Shown: piece by piece, positions 48,563-58,001 of the stretch
Numbering within the stretch: position 1 is the stretch's first letter
Layout: each line of letters opens with the position of its first letter
NCBI RefSeq assembly: GCF_024704725.1
Contig: NZ_JALIQS010000017.1
Location: 1 to 60,970 of the forward strand
Direction of reading: 5' to 3'
From: Shinella sp. CPCC 101442
Lineage (GTDB): Bacteria > Pseudomonadota > Alphaproteobacteria > Rhizobiales > Rhizobiaceae
Length of the DNA stretch: 60,970 nucleotides
Notes under the pieces: model-generated
Database searches by the model: none
What the model was told of the DNA's origin: nothing
Seen by the model: the letters and a program-made list of their open reading frames with translations, nothing else
Position numbers and translations under genes: made by a program

Positions 48563-49336
48563 CTAGCCGAAGTCCACGGCATGAAGCAGGCTGCCGTTGC
48601 GCTTCAACCAGCGCTTGGCCTCTTGCGTCGTTGGGCACAGTTGCTCGCAAAGGTCCCAGAAATCCGGGCTATGGTTCATTTCGCGAAGATGCGCCACTTC
48701 ATGGGCAGCGAGATAATCGATGACATGCGGCGGCGCCATGGCAATGCGCCAGGAGAAGCTGAGCGCGCCATCCGCGGAGCAGGAACCCCAGCGGCTGCGG
48801 GTATCGCGCAGCGTCAGCGACTTCACTTTCCTGCCGATGCGGCCCGCATGGACGGCAACCAGCCGGTCCAACTCCAGCCGGGCTTCCTTCTTCAGGAAAT
48901 CCGATATGCGGCGGGGAATACTCTCCTCCATGCCGCCGACACGCAGCACCGCCTCGTCCTCGACGATGACGGCCTCGGTCAGACCGCGCAGCCGGCCCGT
49001 CGCCTCGATGCGGTGGGCGATGCCGCGGATCATGACATAACCGCCGTCGGCCAGTTCGTTCGTCGTGCGGAATTTGGCGAGCTTCGTCATCAGCCAGCCC
49101 TGATGGCGATCGAGGAAATCGCGGATATCGCGCTCGGCAATACCTGACGGCACCGTCATGCGCAGCGCCCGGCCGCCCGGCTCGATGCGAAGCGTCAGCC
49201 GTGTCGCGCGAGAATCCCGTTTGATGGTGAGCGGCAGGCGCCTGCCATTGACGTCAAGCTCGCGCCGTTCCGGCGGAGGCGGCGTCTTCAGGGCCTTTCG
49301 GGGCTTGCGAAGCAAGGAGAACATGCTGCCTTTCAT
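48563..49336 (-). CDS. YgjP/DUF45-type zinc metallopeptidase
   Basis: A 257-aa SprT/WSS1-like peptidase. The zinc site HExxH is in AAHEVAHLREMNHSPDFW, with the third His ten residues on. NSPHFW-like SPDFWDLCE and RWGSCSADGALSFSWR are typical of the M48-related DUF45 family. The substrate is unknown. The start may instead be the ATG at 49324, which has AAAGG close upstream. Confidence 0.88.
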   Translation of the reverse strand: MKGSMFSLLRKPRKALKTPPPPERRELDVNGRRLPLTIKRDSRATRLTLRIEPGGRALRMTVPSGIAERDIRDFLDRHQGWLMTKLAKFRTTNELADGGYVMIRGIAHRIEATGRLRGLTEAVIVEDEAVLRVGGMEESIPRRISDFLKKEARLELDRLVAVHAGRIGRKVKSLTLRDTRSRWGSCSADGALSFSWRIAMAPPHVIDYLAAHEVAHLREMNHSPDFWDLCEQLCPTTQEAKRWLKRNGSLLHAVDFG

Positions 49337-49419
49337 AACCGATTCGAGGCCGGCTGAAATGCCTCAACGCAAAACCGGCGCTCGCGGCGCCGGCTCTGTC
49401 TTCATCTGTCCCGATGGTA

Positions 49420-49854
49420 TCAGGTCGCCGGGAAGCCCGGCACATCGCCACGACCCTCGGCACGGCGTTCGCGCATAAAACGGTCGAACTCCTCCTGGTC
49501 CTTGGCGCGGCGAAGCTCGCGGCTATAGGCATCGAACTGTTCGCGCATCTCGTCGAGCTTGCGGCGCTCTTCGTCGAGGCGGGCGAGTTCGGCATCACGC
49601 CAATCGTCGAAGGCGACGTTGCCGGTGGCGCTGCGGAACGCATGGCCACGGCCACCGCGGAACTTGCTGCGGCAGGAGGCGAACATGCCGTCGAGATTGT
49701 CGTTGGCGTCTTTCTTGAAGTTTCTCAGGCGATCGCCGAAGATGATGTAGGCAAGCATGGCAAGGCCGAGCGGCCAGAATACCACGAAGCCCAGCACCAT
49801 CAGGGCGATGGTCGCAGGCGTCCAGTCCGGACGAATGAGCGCTGACTGGTTCAT
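49420..49854 (-). CDS. DUF2852 family membrane protein
   Basis: A 144-aa protein with one membrane segment (TIALMVLGFVVFWPLGLAMLAYI) and a long charged region (DDWRDAELARLDEERRKLDE) likely to be coiled coil. It matches rhizobial DUF2852. The ATG at 49854 has GAGGA upstream; the alternative TTG two codons earlier does not. Function unknown. Confidence 0.85.
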   Translation of the reverse strand: MNQSALIRPDWTPATIALMVLGFVVFWPLGLAMLAYIIFGDRLRNFKKDANDNLDGMFASCRSKFRGGRGHAFRSATGNVAFDDWRDAELARLDEERRKLDEMREQFDAYSRELRRAKDQEEFDRFMRERRAEGRGDVPGFPAT

Positions 49855-49876
49855 GTGCAATCTTCCTCACGATCGG

Positions 49877-49897
49877 CGGAAACCACCTCGGTTTCCG
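49877..49897. other. Small hairpin between phaZ and the DUF2852 gene
   Basis: CGGAAACC (49877-49884) and GGTTTCCG (49890-49897) form a perfect stem around ACCTC. There is no T run on either strand. It may be a weak phaZ terminator element or part of the DUF2852 promoter. Confidence 0.35.
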
Positions 49898-49982
49898 ATG
49901 AATCCGATGTGGTTAGACCGCCCATCGCGTTCAAGACGATGGCGCATGAATTCGGACAAGTGCCTGAAACGAGCCCGAAAAA

Positions 49983-51272
49983 TCAGGCTGCGCCGCCGGC
50001 CTTGCCGCCCTTGATGACATGCGGCACCAGCTTTGCCTTGTTGGCCTTGCCGTGGGTCTCGATGAAAGACAGGATGCGCGGCGCGATCTCCTTGCGGAAG
50101 CGCGAGCCGTTGAACACGCCGTAATGGCCGACATCCGGCTGCATGTAGTGCATGCGCATGTCGTCGGGAATGTTGGTGCAGATCGTCTGCGCCGCCTTGG
50201 TCTGGCCGACGCCGGAGATATCGTCGTTCTCGCCCTCGACGGTCAAAAGCGCCACCTTGCGGATCGCCGTCGTATCGACGGGGCGCGAACGGTGCATCAT
50301 TTCACCCTTCGGCAGCGCGTGCGTCATGAACACGGTTTCGACGGTCTGGAGATAGAACTCGGCGGTCAAATCCATGACGGCGAGATATTCGTCGTAGAAA
50401 TCGCGGTGCTTTTCGGCCGCGTCGCCGTCGTTCTTGACGAGATGGGCGAAGAACTCCTTGTGCGCGACGACATGGCGGTCGAGGTTCATCGACATGAAGC
50501 CCGAGAGCTGCAGGAAGCCCGGATAGACCTGGCGCATGAAGCCCGGCTGCGGCCACGGAACCGGCATGATGACATTGTCGCGGAACCAGTCGAGCGGCTT
50601 TTCCTTGGCGAGGTTGTTGACCGCGGTCGGATTGATGCGCGTGTCGATCGGCCCGCCCATCAGCGTCATGGTGGAGGGCGACAGCGGATCGTTGTCCGCC
50701 TCCATGACGGCAACGGCCGCCAGCACCGGCACCGCCGGCTGGCAGACGGCGATCACATGCGTATCCGGACCCAGCGCATGCAGCATCTGGATAACGTAGT
50801 CGATATAGTCGTCGAGATCGAAGGAGCCCTCGGAAATCGGCACCATGCGGGCATCGATCCAGTCGGTGATATGCACCTCGGCATGCGGCAGCAGCGCCTC
50901 GACGGTGCCGCGCAGAAGCGTCGCATAGTGGCCCGACATCGGCGCGACGATCAGGATCTTCGGATCCTTGCGGTGGCCGGCCGGCAGACAGCGCTCGAAA
51001 TGAATGAGATTGCAGAAGGGACGCTTCCAGACGATCTTTTCGTGAACGGAGATGTCCTTGCCGTCGATCGGCGTGGTGGGCAGGTCGAAGGCCGGCTTGC
51101 CGTAGCGCCGGGTGGTCCGCTCGAGAACCTCGAAGCCCGCGGCCATGGTGCGGCCGAAATAGGTATGCGAGATCGGATTGAGCGGGTTGCGGAAGGCGAT
51201 CCGCATCTGGTCCGCCGCAGCGCGCCAGGGCGCCATCATCGCATGGTTGAGTTCGTAGAGCTGATAATACAT
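49983..51272 (-). CDS. phaZ: Intracellular polyhydroxyalkanoate depolymerase PhaZ
   Basis: A 429-aa depolymerase that mobilises stored polyhydroxybutyrate. The N-terminus MYYQLYELNHAMMAPWR is the family signature. The nucleophile elbow contains Cys instead of Ser (VIAVCQPAVPVLAAVA), as in the Ralstonia PhaZ1 type. The C-terminal catalytic His is in QPDVGHYGVFNG. There is no signal peptide, so it is cytoplasmic. It is transcribed alone after the sugar cluster. Confidence 0.95.
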   Translation of the reverse strand: MYYQLYELNHAMMAPWRAAADQMRIAFRNPLNPISHTYFGRTMAAGFEVLERTTRRYGKPAFDLPTTPIDGKDISVHEKIVWKRPFCNLIHFERCLPAGHRKDPKILIVAPMSGHYATLLRGTVEALLPHAEVHITDWIDARMVPISEGSFDLDDYIDYVIQMLHALGPDTHVIAVCQPAVPVLAAVAVMEADNDPLSPSTMTLMGGPIDTRINPTAVNNLAKEKPLDWFRDNVIMPVPWPQPGFMRQVYPGFLQLSGFMSMNLDRHVVAHKEFFAHLVKNDGDAAEKHRDFYDEYLAVMDLTAEFYLQTVETVFMTHALPKGEMMHRSRPVDTTAIRKVALLTVEGENDDISGVGQTKAAQTICTNIPDDMRMHYMQPDVGHYGVFNGSRFRKEIAPRILSFIETHGKANKAKLVPHVIKGGKAGGAA

Positions 51273-51460
51273 CGGACGCGTTATCCCATTTTCCCGGTGC
51301 GGTGCTCTTGCACCACGCCGTCTCACCCGGTTTCCGCAGTTGCGAAAACACTAACAGGTTTTCGCTGCGTGGCAACATGCCACACTGGCATCCTACGCCC
51401 GTGAACCTTTCGCGGAAATGAACGAACCGCCGCCGTTCCAGGCACCGTTCCATCCGGCAC

Positions 51461-52477
51461 CTATCCGGCAACGCGCACGACGGCCTTGATCAGTCCGGTC
51501 TTTTCAGTCGCCCAGCGCGCCAGGTCAATGGGCACGTCGTCCAGCGTCGTGCGATGGGTGACGAGCGCCTCCACCGGTACATGGCCGGCGCGGATACTCG
51601 CCACGACATGCTCGAAATCGGCCCGCGTCGCGTTGCGACTGCCGATCAGCATCATTTCGCGCTTGTGGAACTCCGGATCGGAGAAGCGAATCTCGTCCTT
51701 TACCACGCTGACCAGCACCAGCGCCCCGCCATGGGCGACATAGCCGAAGGCCGCCTCCATGGATTTGCCGTAGCCGGTCGCATCGAAGACGACATCGAAG
51801 CCGTCGCCTCCCGTTACCCGCCTCACCTCTTCGGCGGCAGTTTCATCGGCAACAATGCCGGATGCGAAGCCGAAGCGCCCGGCGGCCATGGCGAGGCGCT
51901 CGGCCGATGTGTCCATCAGCGTCACGGCATGACCGGCGATGCGCGAGAAGAGCGCAGTACCGAGACCGATCGGGCCGGCACCGATGACGAGGGCGCGGGA
52001 GCCGGTATGCGCCAGCGAGCGGCGCACGGCATGGGCCCCGATGGCCAGGAATTCGACGGTCGCCGCAGCCTCCAGGGAAAGGCCTTCAGCCGGGTAAAGG
52101 TTTTCCGCGGGTACGGTGATTTCTTCACAGAAGGCACCATCGGTATGGACGCCGAGCACGCGGATGGCCGTGCAGCAGTTCGGCTTGCCCTTGCGGCAGG
52201 CAATGCAGGTGCCACAAGCAATATAGGGGTTCACGACGACCGGCGCGCCAACGGCAAGGCCGCTTGCGCCGGGATGGATAACCGTCGCGGAGACCTCGTG
52301 ACCCATGACACGGGGATATTCCAGAAACGGGTGCTTGCCTTCGAAGATATGATAATCCGTGCCGCAGATACCAACATGGCTGACGGCGACGCGCGCCCAG
52401 CCATCCGGCACCGCGACCGGCCGCCCCCGTTCGACCGCCTCGAGGCGGCCGGGTTCCATGCAGACGACAGCTTTCAT
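51461..52477 (-). CDS. Zinc-dependent alcohol/polyol dehydrogenase
   Basis: A 338-aa medium-chain dehydrogenase. The catalytic zinc ligands are in GICGTDYHIFEG and VMGHEVSA. The structural zinc has four cysteines in CGTCIACRKGKPNCC. The nucleotide loop is VIGAGPIGLGTAL. It is most like sugar-acid or polyol dehydrogenases such as L-galactonate dehydrogenase. It starts one base after the permease stop, so it is the last gene of the transporter operon and probably oxidises the imported sugar or its derivative. The exact substrate is not visible. Confidence 0.9.
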   Translation of the reverse strand: MKAVVCMEPGRLEAVERGRPVAVPDGWARVAVSHVGICGTDYHIFEGKHPFLEYPRVMGHEVSATVIHPGASGLAVGAPVVVNPYIACGTCIACRKGKPNCCTAIRVLGVHTDGAFCEEITVPAENLYPAEGLSLEAAATVEFLAIGAHAVRRSLAHTGSRALVIGAGPIGLGTALFSRIAGHAVTLMDTSAERLAMAAGRFGFASGIVADETAAEEVRRVTGGDGFDVVFDATGYGKSMEAAFGYVAHGGALVLVSVVKDEIRFSDPEFHKREMMLIGSRNATRADFEHVVASIRAGHVPVEALVTHRTTLDDVPIDLARWATEKTGLIKAVVRVAG

Positions 52478-52478
52478 C

Positions 52479-53453
52479 TCAACGGCTTCCGCGACGACGC
52501 AACTGGTCGAAATAGACGATGACGATGATCAACAGGCCCGTGATGATGCGCTGCCAGAACGAATTGACGTTGAGCAGGTTCGCACCGTTGTTGATGGTGG
52601 CCAAGATGAAGGCGCCGAGCAGCGGGCCATGCACCGAGCCGACCGCGCCGAACAGGCTGGTACCGCCGATGACCGAGGAAGCGATCGCCTGCAACTCCCA
52701 GCCTTCCGCCTGCGTCGCATTGCCGATGCCGATGCGCGAGGCGAGCAGCAGGCCGACGAAGGCCGCGCAGGTGGCCGAGAGAATATAGGCGAGATAGATC
52801 GTGCGGTTGACATTGACGCCCGACAGGCGCGCCGCCTCGCTGTTCGAACCGACCGCGAAGAGATAGCGGCCGAAGCGCGAAAGGTGCAGGAAGACAAAAG
52901 CCGGGATCGCCACCAGGATGACCATCCAGAACAGGCTCGGCACACCGAGGAAATCGGTGCGGGAGAAGTTGGTGAAACCCTCGTGGTTGATCGAAATCGT
53001 CGAACCGTTGGTGATGAGCAGGCCGATGCCGCGCAGGGATGTCAGCGTCGCCAGCGTGATGATGAAGGGCGGCAGGCCCATGCGCACGATGCCAAAACCA
53101 TGGAAGGCACCGATCGCCACACCCATCAGGAGTGTCAGGATGATCGAGGCCCAGAGCGGAACACCCGCCTGAAGCAGCCAGGCGACGATGACGCTGGTGA
53201 AACCGACGATCGCCCCGACCGACAGGTCGATGCCGGCGGTGATGATGACAAATGTCTGGCCGACGGCGAGGATGGCCGTCATCGCGCCCTGACGCAGCAG
53301 ATTGGAAATGTTACCCGGAGTCCAGAAGGCATTGGTGGACAGGCCGAGCGCCAGCCACAGCGCCGCCAAAAGCCCGAACAGCGTGAGGCCAAGCAGGATG
53401 TTCCTGCCTCTCTTCGGTGCCGGTGCGCTTTCCGTCGTCGTATCCACGCTCAT
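52479..53453 (-). CDS. Sugar ABC transporter permease (RbsC type)
   Basis: A 324-aa membrane protein with eight to ten hydrophobic segments. Family motifs are AVGQTFVIITAGIDLSVGAI, FGIVRMGLPPFIITLATL and GGTSLFGAVGSVHGPLLGA. The RbsC/CUT2 type usually works as a homodimer, consistent with there being one permease gene. The ATPase gene is 28 bases upstream in the transcript. Confidence 0.94.
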   Translation of the reverse strand: MSVDTTTESAPAPKRGRNILLGLTLFGLLAALWLALGLSTNAFWTPGNISNLLRQGAMTAILAVGQTFVIITAGIDLSVGAIVGFTSVIVAWLLQAGVPLWASIILTLLMGVAIGAFHGFGIVRMGLPPFIITLATLTSLRGIGLLITNGSTISINHEGFTNFSRTDFLGVPSLFWMVILVAIPAFVFLHLSRFGRYLFAVGSNSEAARLSGVNVNRTIYLAYILSATCAAFVGLLLASRIGIGNATQAEGWELQAIASSVIGGTSLFGAVGSVHGPLLGAFILATINNGANLLNVNSFWQRIITGLLIIVIVYFDQLRRRGSR

Positions 53454-53481
53454 GTTTCTTCTCCCTTTTTTAGCGCAGCGT

Positions 53482-55029
53482 TCAGATGCCGATAGCCTGG
53501 GTCAGGACGTCTTCATGGGTGCCCGCCCGATGGTCGTGGCTCGCAACGAGCCGGCCGCCACGGAAGACGTGCAGCCGGTCGGACAGTTCGTAGACCTCCG
53601 GCAGGTAGGACGAGATCAGGATGATGCCGGCGCCCCGTTTCAGAAGCTCGCCGAACAGCCGGTAAATCTCCGCCTTGGTGCCGACGTCGACGCCGACGGT
53701 CGGCTCGTCGAAGATGAAAAGTTTTGCGCCGTGGCTCAGCCACTTGCCGATGACGATCTTCTGCTGGTTGCCGCCGGACATGGCGGACGCCAGCACGCGG
53801 CGCGACGGCGTCTTGATGCGCAGGTCGCGGATCTGCCGTTCGGCATTCTCAGCCTCGTCGCCCTTACGGATGACGAGGCCCGAACTCAGCCGCTTGAAGA
53901 CCGGCAGGTTGATGTTGAGGCCGATGGGCAGGTTGAGGCAAAGGCCCTGGTCGCGCCGGCTTTCCGGCGCCAGCGCAATGCCGAGATCCATTGCCTTGCG
54001 CTCATGGGGAATCTCGACCTTCTGCCCTTCCCAGTAGATTTCACCGGATTTCACCGGCTGGCGGCCATAGAGCCCCAGCGCGAATTCGCTGCGCCCGGCA
54101 CCGATGAGGCCGTAAAGACCGACGATCTCGCCCGACCGCACCGTCAACGATACATCCTCGAAACCGGGTCCGGAAAGGCTCTTGGTCTCGACGATCGGCT
54201 TGCCGATGGCGACTTTCTCCTTGTGATAGATCTGCTCGATCGTGCGGTTGATCATCAGCGCGATCAGCTCGGTCTCGTTGGTCTCGCCAATCAGGCGCGT
54301 GCCGACATGGGTGCCGTCGCGCAGCACCGACACGCGGTCGGCCAGTTCGAAGACTTCTTCCATGCGGTGGCTGATATAGACGATGGTGACGCCCTGATCG
54401 CGCAGCCGGCGAATGAGCCGGAAGAGCTGCGCCGATTCCTGCCGTGTGAGATAGGCCGTCGGTTCATCGAAGATGAGGAAGCGGATACCGCGCATGGCGG
54501 CTTTTGCGGTCGCGACAAGCTGCTGCTGGCCAATGGTGAGGCTGCCGAGAAGTGCGGCGGCGGGAAGCTGGAAACCGAGATCGTCCAGAACGGCCTGAGC
54601 GGCCTTTTCCATGGCGCCCTTGCGCATCATGCCGTAGCGGTTCATCTCGTCGCCGAGAAACATGTTGGCGGCAACGGAGAGATGCGCGCAGAGCACGACC
54701 TCCTGGTGCACGGCATTGATACCGCGCGAAATCGCCTCGGTGGGGGTCGCGAGCTGGACGGGCTTGCCGCACCAGAACACTTCGCCCGCCGTGCGCGTGA
54801 TAACGCCGGTCAGAAGCTTGATCAGGGTCGATTTGCCGGCGCCGTTCTCGCCGACGATGGCGTGGATTTCGCCCGCGAGAAAGGTCACGGTCGCGGGCTT
54901 CAGTGCTTCGACGAGGCCGTATTTCTTCTGCAAGCCCCGCAGTTCGAGGATCGCCGCGCCGCGCGGCACGGTGTCGGCGCGTTTCGCCTGGTCGTCATGC
55001 CGATGGCTGAGCTCTTCGAGGCTGCTCAT
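53482..55029 (-). CDS. Sugar ABC transporter ATP-binding protein (RbsA/MglA type)
   Basis: A 515-aa double ATPase, as expected for CUT2 importers. The first half has Walker A GENGAGKSTLIKLLTG and signature LTIGQQQLVATAKAAM. The second half has a degenerate Walker A (YGLIGAGRSEFALGL), and the signature MSGGNQQKIVIGKWL is intact, followed by IFDEPTVGVDVGTKAEI. This asymmetry is normal in the family. Confidence 0.95.
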   Translation of the reverse strand: MSSLEELSHRHDDQAKRADTVPRGAAILELRGLQKKYGLVEALKPATVTFLAGEIHAIVGENGAGKSTLIKLLTGVITRTAGEVFWCGKPVQLATPTEAISRGINAVHQEVVLCAHLSVAANMFLGDEMNRYGMMRKGAMEKAAQAVLDDLGFQLPAAALLGSLTIGQQQLVATAKAAMRGIRFLIFDEPTAYLTRQESAQLFRLIRRLRDQGVTIVYISHRMEEVFELADRVSVLRDGTHVGTRLIGETNETELIALMINRTIEQIYHKEKVAIGKPIVETKSLSGPGFEDVSLTVRSGEIVGLYGLIGAGRSEFALGLYGRQPVKSGEIYWEGQKVEIPHERKAMDLGIALAPESRRDQGLCLNLPIGLNINLPVFKRLSSGLVIRKGDEAENAERQIRDLRIKTPSRRVLASAMSGGNQQKIVIGKWLSHGAKLFIFDEPTVGVDVGTKAEIYRLFGELLKRGAGIILISSYLPEVYELSDRLHVFRGGRLVASHDHRAGTHEDVLTQAIGI

Positions 55030-55116
55030 CGCGTTGTCCTCCCTGACTGCGGAAAGCGTCCCGCCCGGATGATGCCGCCCGGGCGGGGCGTGGTCAAACC
55101 GTCATGGCCTGACCGA

Positions 55117-56106
55117 TCAGTTGACCTTCGGGTTCAAGAGGGCGTCGATCTTCGGATCGGCCATGTTGTCCTTGGTCACGAGGTTGGCGCCGGTGTCGAC
55201 GAAAGCCTCGACCTTCTCGCCCTTGGAGACGGCGAGCGCCGTCTTCACGCCGTCATAGCCCATGCGGTAGGGGTCCTGCACGACGAGGCCGGCCAGCACG
55301 CCTTCCTTGAGGAAGCCGACGGTCTTCTCGTCCGAGTCGAAGCCGATCACCTTGATCTTGTCACCGAGCTTGTTTTCGGCGATCGCCTGGCCGACGCCCT
55401 GCGCCATGATGAGGTTGGAGGCGAAGACGCCGACGAGGTTGGGGTTGGCGGTGATGAGGTCGGTCATCATGTTGAGGCCGGTGGTGGCCTGACCGTCCGC
55501 ATATTTGTCCGCCACGACCTTCAGGCCCGGATACTTGGTCTTGACCTGATCGAGGAAGCCTTCGCGGCGCTGGTCGAGCGAACCGACACCCGGCAGACTG
55601 GTGATGATGGCGATCTCGCCCTCTTCCTTGCCCGTCACGGCCTTGACGGCAGCGGCAAGGCCATCAGCGCCGATGCGGCCGCCCTGCACGTTGTCCGTGG
55701 TCAGGAACGAGGTGAAGGCCTTGGAATCCGCCGACGAGTCGATGCCGATGATCGGAACGGATTTTGCCGCTTCATCGACCGGCTTGCCGAGCGCCTTGAA
55801 TTCCGTCGGCGAGATGACAACGGCGGCAGGACCACCGGCGACGGCGTTTTCGAGAATGCTGATCTGGCCGTTGATGTCGGATTCCGACTGGGCGCCGAGT
55901 TCCGGCACATTGACGCCGAGATCCTTGCCGGCAGCACGGGCGCCGGCGAGCACGATCTGCCAGTAGAAGGACGTGGTGTCCTTGACGATGATCGGGATGG
56001 TGACCTCCTGCGCGACGGACGCGCCGGGCACCATGGTGGCGAGGACTGCGGCACCCGCCAGTGCCGTGAAGGCGCGACGGGACAGAAGCGATCTTACAAT
56101 GCTCAT
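55117..56106 (-). CDS. Sugar ABC transporter substrate-binding protein
   Basis: A 329-aa periplasmic binding protein of the ribose/galactose (CUT2) class. A signal peptide occupies residues 1-31 (LLSRRAFTALAGAAVLATMV), with possible twin-arginine flavour. The mature protein has IPIIVKDTTSFYWQIVLAGA and VGVFASNLIMAQGVGQAIAE. I recall that a Sinorhizobium locus of this type near phaZ responds to L-fucose; that would fit the FucU-type gene nearby. The start at 56106 is the signal-peptide ATG. Confidence 0.93.
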   Translation of the reverse strand: MSIVRSLLSRRAFTALAGAAVLATMVPGASVAQEVTIPIIVKDTTSFYWQIVLAGARAAGKDLGVNVPELGAQSESDINGQISILENAVAGGPAAVVISPTEFKALGKPVDEAAKSVPIIGIDSSADSKAFTSFLTTDNVQGGRIGADGLAAAVKAVTGKEEGEIAIITSLPGVGSLDQRREGFLDQVKTKYPGLKVVADKYADGQATTGLNMMTDLITANPNLVGVFASNLIMAQGVGQAIAENKLGDKIKVIGFDSDEKTVGFLKEGVLAGLVVQDPYRMGYDGVKTALAVSKGEKVEAFVDTGANLVTKDNMADPKIDALLNPKVN

Positions 56107-56176
56107 CTGGTTTCTCCTCTCAGATGCTTCCTGTCCTCCTTGCGGGATCGTGTTGCAGGAAGCGAACAACTCGACC

Positions 56177-56190
56177 TTTTATCGATAAAA
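56177..56190. promoter_or_regulatory. Palindromic candidate operator upstream of the transporter operon
   Basis: TTTTATCGATAAAA is a perfect 14-base palindrome, 71 bases upstream of the binding-protein start. A related site, TTTTATCGACAATA, lies at 57852-57865 before the aldo/keto reductase. The shared motif suggests the GntR regulator of this cluster binds both. Confidence 0.6.
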
Positions 56191-56315
56191 AACATTTATG
56201 CGGCACGCTACACCCGAGCCGTTTCCCTGGCAAGCAGATGAAGTTCAGCGAAAAAACTGCAATTCCAAGCGTTCCGGTTCATCGCCCCGTCCTCCCAAAC
56301 GGTGGCCGCCGCGTT

Positions 56316-56765
56316 CTACGACGCCCGGAAGACCTCATGCGGGTGCAAAACACCCTTCTTCAGAATGATATTGCCATAGAGGCGGAATTCCGTCGTGGCG
56401 ACAATGTAGGCCGCCTTTTTTGCCATCTCGTAGAAGGCGAAGCGTTCGACCGAGTGAACGGTGAAATCGCCGGCCAGCCGATGCACCAGATTCTGGAACG
56501 TCACACAGACCTCCGGCACCGCCGCAGGATCGCCGACCACCTCCATGCGCCAGGCCGCCTGCGGCACGAACGTATCGAGCGGCATATGGGCAAGGATGGC
56601 CTCGGTGATCGAGACGGCATCCACGCCATCGGCGCGAATGACCTTGGGGCCTAAAAAACTCGAAGGGAAATTGGCGTCGGCAATGACGATGTCGTCGCCG
56701 TGGCCCATTGTCCGGATGGCGTGCAGAAGCTCGGGTCCGAGCAGCGGATGAATGCCTTTCAACAT
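56316..56765 (-). CDS. fucU: RbsD/FucU-family sugar mutarotase
   Basis: A 149-aa mutarotase. MLKGIHPLLGPELLHAIRTMGHGDDI carries the conserved His and Asp (read as MLKGIHPLLGPELLHAI, then MGHGDDIVIADANFP). The C-terminus FRLYGNIILKKGV is the FucU tail. It interconverts anomers of L-fucose or a similar sugar, feeding the dehydrogenase encoded 26 bases upstream. FucU-type is favoured over RbsD by length and the ending. Confidence 0.88.
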   Translation of the reverse strand: MLKGIHPLLGPELLHAIRTMGHGDDIVIADANFPSSFLGPKVIRADGVDAVSITEAILAHMPLDTFVPQAAWRMEVVGDPAAVPEVCVTFQNLVHRLAGDFTVHSVERFAFYEMAKKAAYIVATTEFRLYGNIILKKGVLHPHEVFRAS

Positions 56766-56791
56766 GGTTTTCCGATCCTCCCGATCGAAAT

Positions 56792-57811
56792 CTATTGCCT
56801 GACGGCGTCTTGCCCAAGCGCGGGCGCCACCAGTGTATGCGGCTCGAAAGCCGGGTAAATGTCTTTTGGCAGATCCAGACGCGCCAGCGCCATGTTGCCG
56901 CGCAGGCTCTCCGGCCTCGCCGTCCCCAACAGCACGGAGGCGACGGCCGGGTGCTGCAGCGGGAATTGCAGGGCTGGCGCCGCAAGCGGCACATCCCAGC
57001 TCCTGGCACTGTCCATCATCGCGCCGACCTTGCGGGCTATATCAGGTGTCGCCGGCATATAGTCGAAATGTGCGCCCTCGACCGGGCCCGTTGCGAGAAT
57101 GCCGGAGTTGAAGACGCCGCCGACCACCAGCGACGTGCCCTTCCGCTCGCAGAGCGGCAGCAGCTCCGCCGTCGCGGAGCGATCCAGCAACGTATAACGG
57201 CCGGCAAGCAGGATGCAGTCGAGATCGGCCTCCCGCAGCACGTCGAGGCAGACCGGCACCTCGTTGACGCCGAGGCCGAAGGCCTTGATGGTCCCGGATG
57301 ATTTCAGCTCCTGCAAGGCTTTCAGGCCGGAGCCGAAGAACTGGCGCAGATGGTGGGCATTGCGCTCAGCGCCGTGCGTATAGATCCCGATATCGTGCAC
57401 ATAGAGGATGTCGATGCGGTTGAGGCCGAGCCGCGCGTGGCTGAGCTCGACCGAGCGCATGATGCCGTCATAGCTGTAGTCATAGCGCACATCGAAGGGC
57501 AGCGGATCGACAAAGCCGTAGCTCGGCACCCTATCGTCCGGCACCGGAAACATGATGCGGCCGACCTTGCTGGAAAGCACATAGCTGTCCGTCGGCTTGT
57601 CGCGCAGGAAATCGCCCGTGACGCGCTCGGCCAGGCCGAAACCATACCAGGGGGCTGTATCGAAATAGCGCAGGCCCTCATCCCAGGCCGCCTCCAGCGT
57701 CGCCATCGCGACATCACGCGGGCAGGCGCGATAGAGCCCGCCAAGGGCAGCGGTGCCGAAACTGAATTCGGTCACGGCAAGGCCCGTCCTCCCGATGGTC
57801 CGTGTCCTCAT
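56792..57811 (-). CDS. Aldo/keto reductase, probable L-fucose (sugar) dehydrogenase
   Basis: A 339-aa aldo/keto reductase. The catalytic Tyr is in YFDTAPWYGFGLAERV, the Lys in VLSSKVGRIMFP and the His in DILYVHDIGI. It is of the type that oxidises L-fucose or D-threo-aldoses to lactones (also called pyridoxal 4-dehydrogenase-like). Its neighbours, a FucU mutarotase and a GntR regulator, support sugar oxidation. A candidate operator sits at 57852-57865 just upstream. Confidence 0.9.
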   Translation of the reverse strand: MRTRTIGRTGLAVTEFSFGTAALGGLYRACPRDVAMATLEAAWDEGLRYFDTAPWYGFGLAERVTGDFLRDKPTDSYVLSSKVGRIMFPVPDDRVPSYGFVDPLPFDVRYDYSYDGIMRSVELSHARLGLNRIDILYVHDIGIYTHGAERNAHHLRQFFGSGLKALQELKSSGTIKAFGLGVNEVPVCLDVLREADLDCILLAGRYTLLDRSATAELLPLCERKGTSLVVGGVFNSGILATGPVEGAHFDYMPATPDIARKVGAMMDSARSWDVPLAAPALQFPLQHPAVASVLLGTARPESLRGNMALARLDLPKDIYPAFEPHTLVAPALGQDAVRQ

Positions 57812-57851
57812 GCCCCCTCCCGGCCGACATCCTCCCGTCAGCGCTTTTGTC

Positions 57852-57865
57852 TTTTATCGACAATA
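57852..57865. promoter_or_regulatory. Second candidate operator, between the reductase and GntR genes
   Basis: TTTTATCGACAATA differs by two bases from the palindrome at 56177-56190. It lies 41 bases upstream of the reductase start and 137 before the GntR gene, a good place for repression of the reductase and autoregulation. Confidence 0.55.
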
Positions 57866-58001
57866 GACAGATCGCCGTCAATGGGTAATATGAAGGGAGG
57901 AGGAACCGGGAGGATGACGACGGGCGGTTTGGCAGCCGCGCGTCTGGCCATTTTCCCGGTCAGCCATTAAGGGACGCGAATCCCAACAACCGGCGGCACC
58001 C

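Noticed and set aside
53302..56241. A 979-codon open frame on the plus strand
   Set aside because: It lies antisense to the clear ABC transporter genes, is rich in Asp, Arg, His and Val typical of reversed GC-rich coding, and has no recognisable domain.
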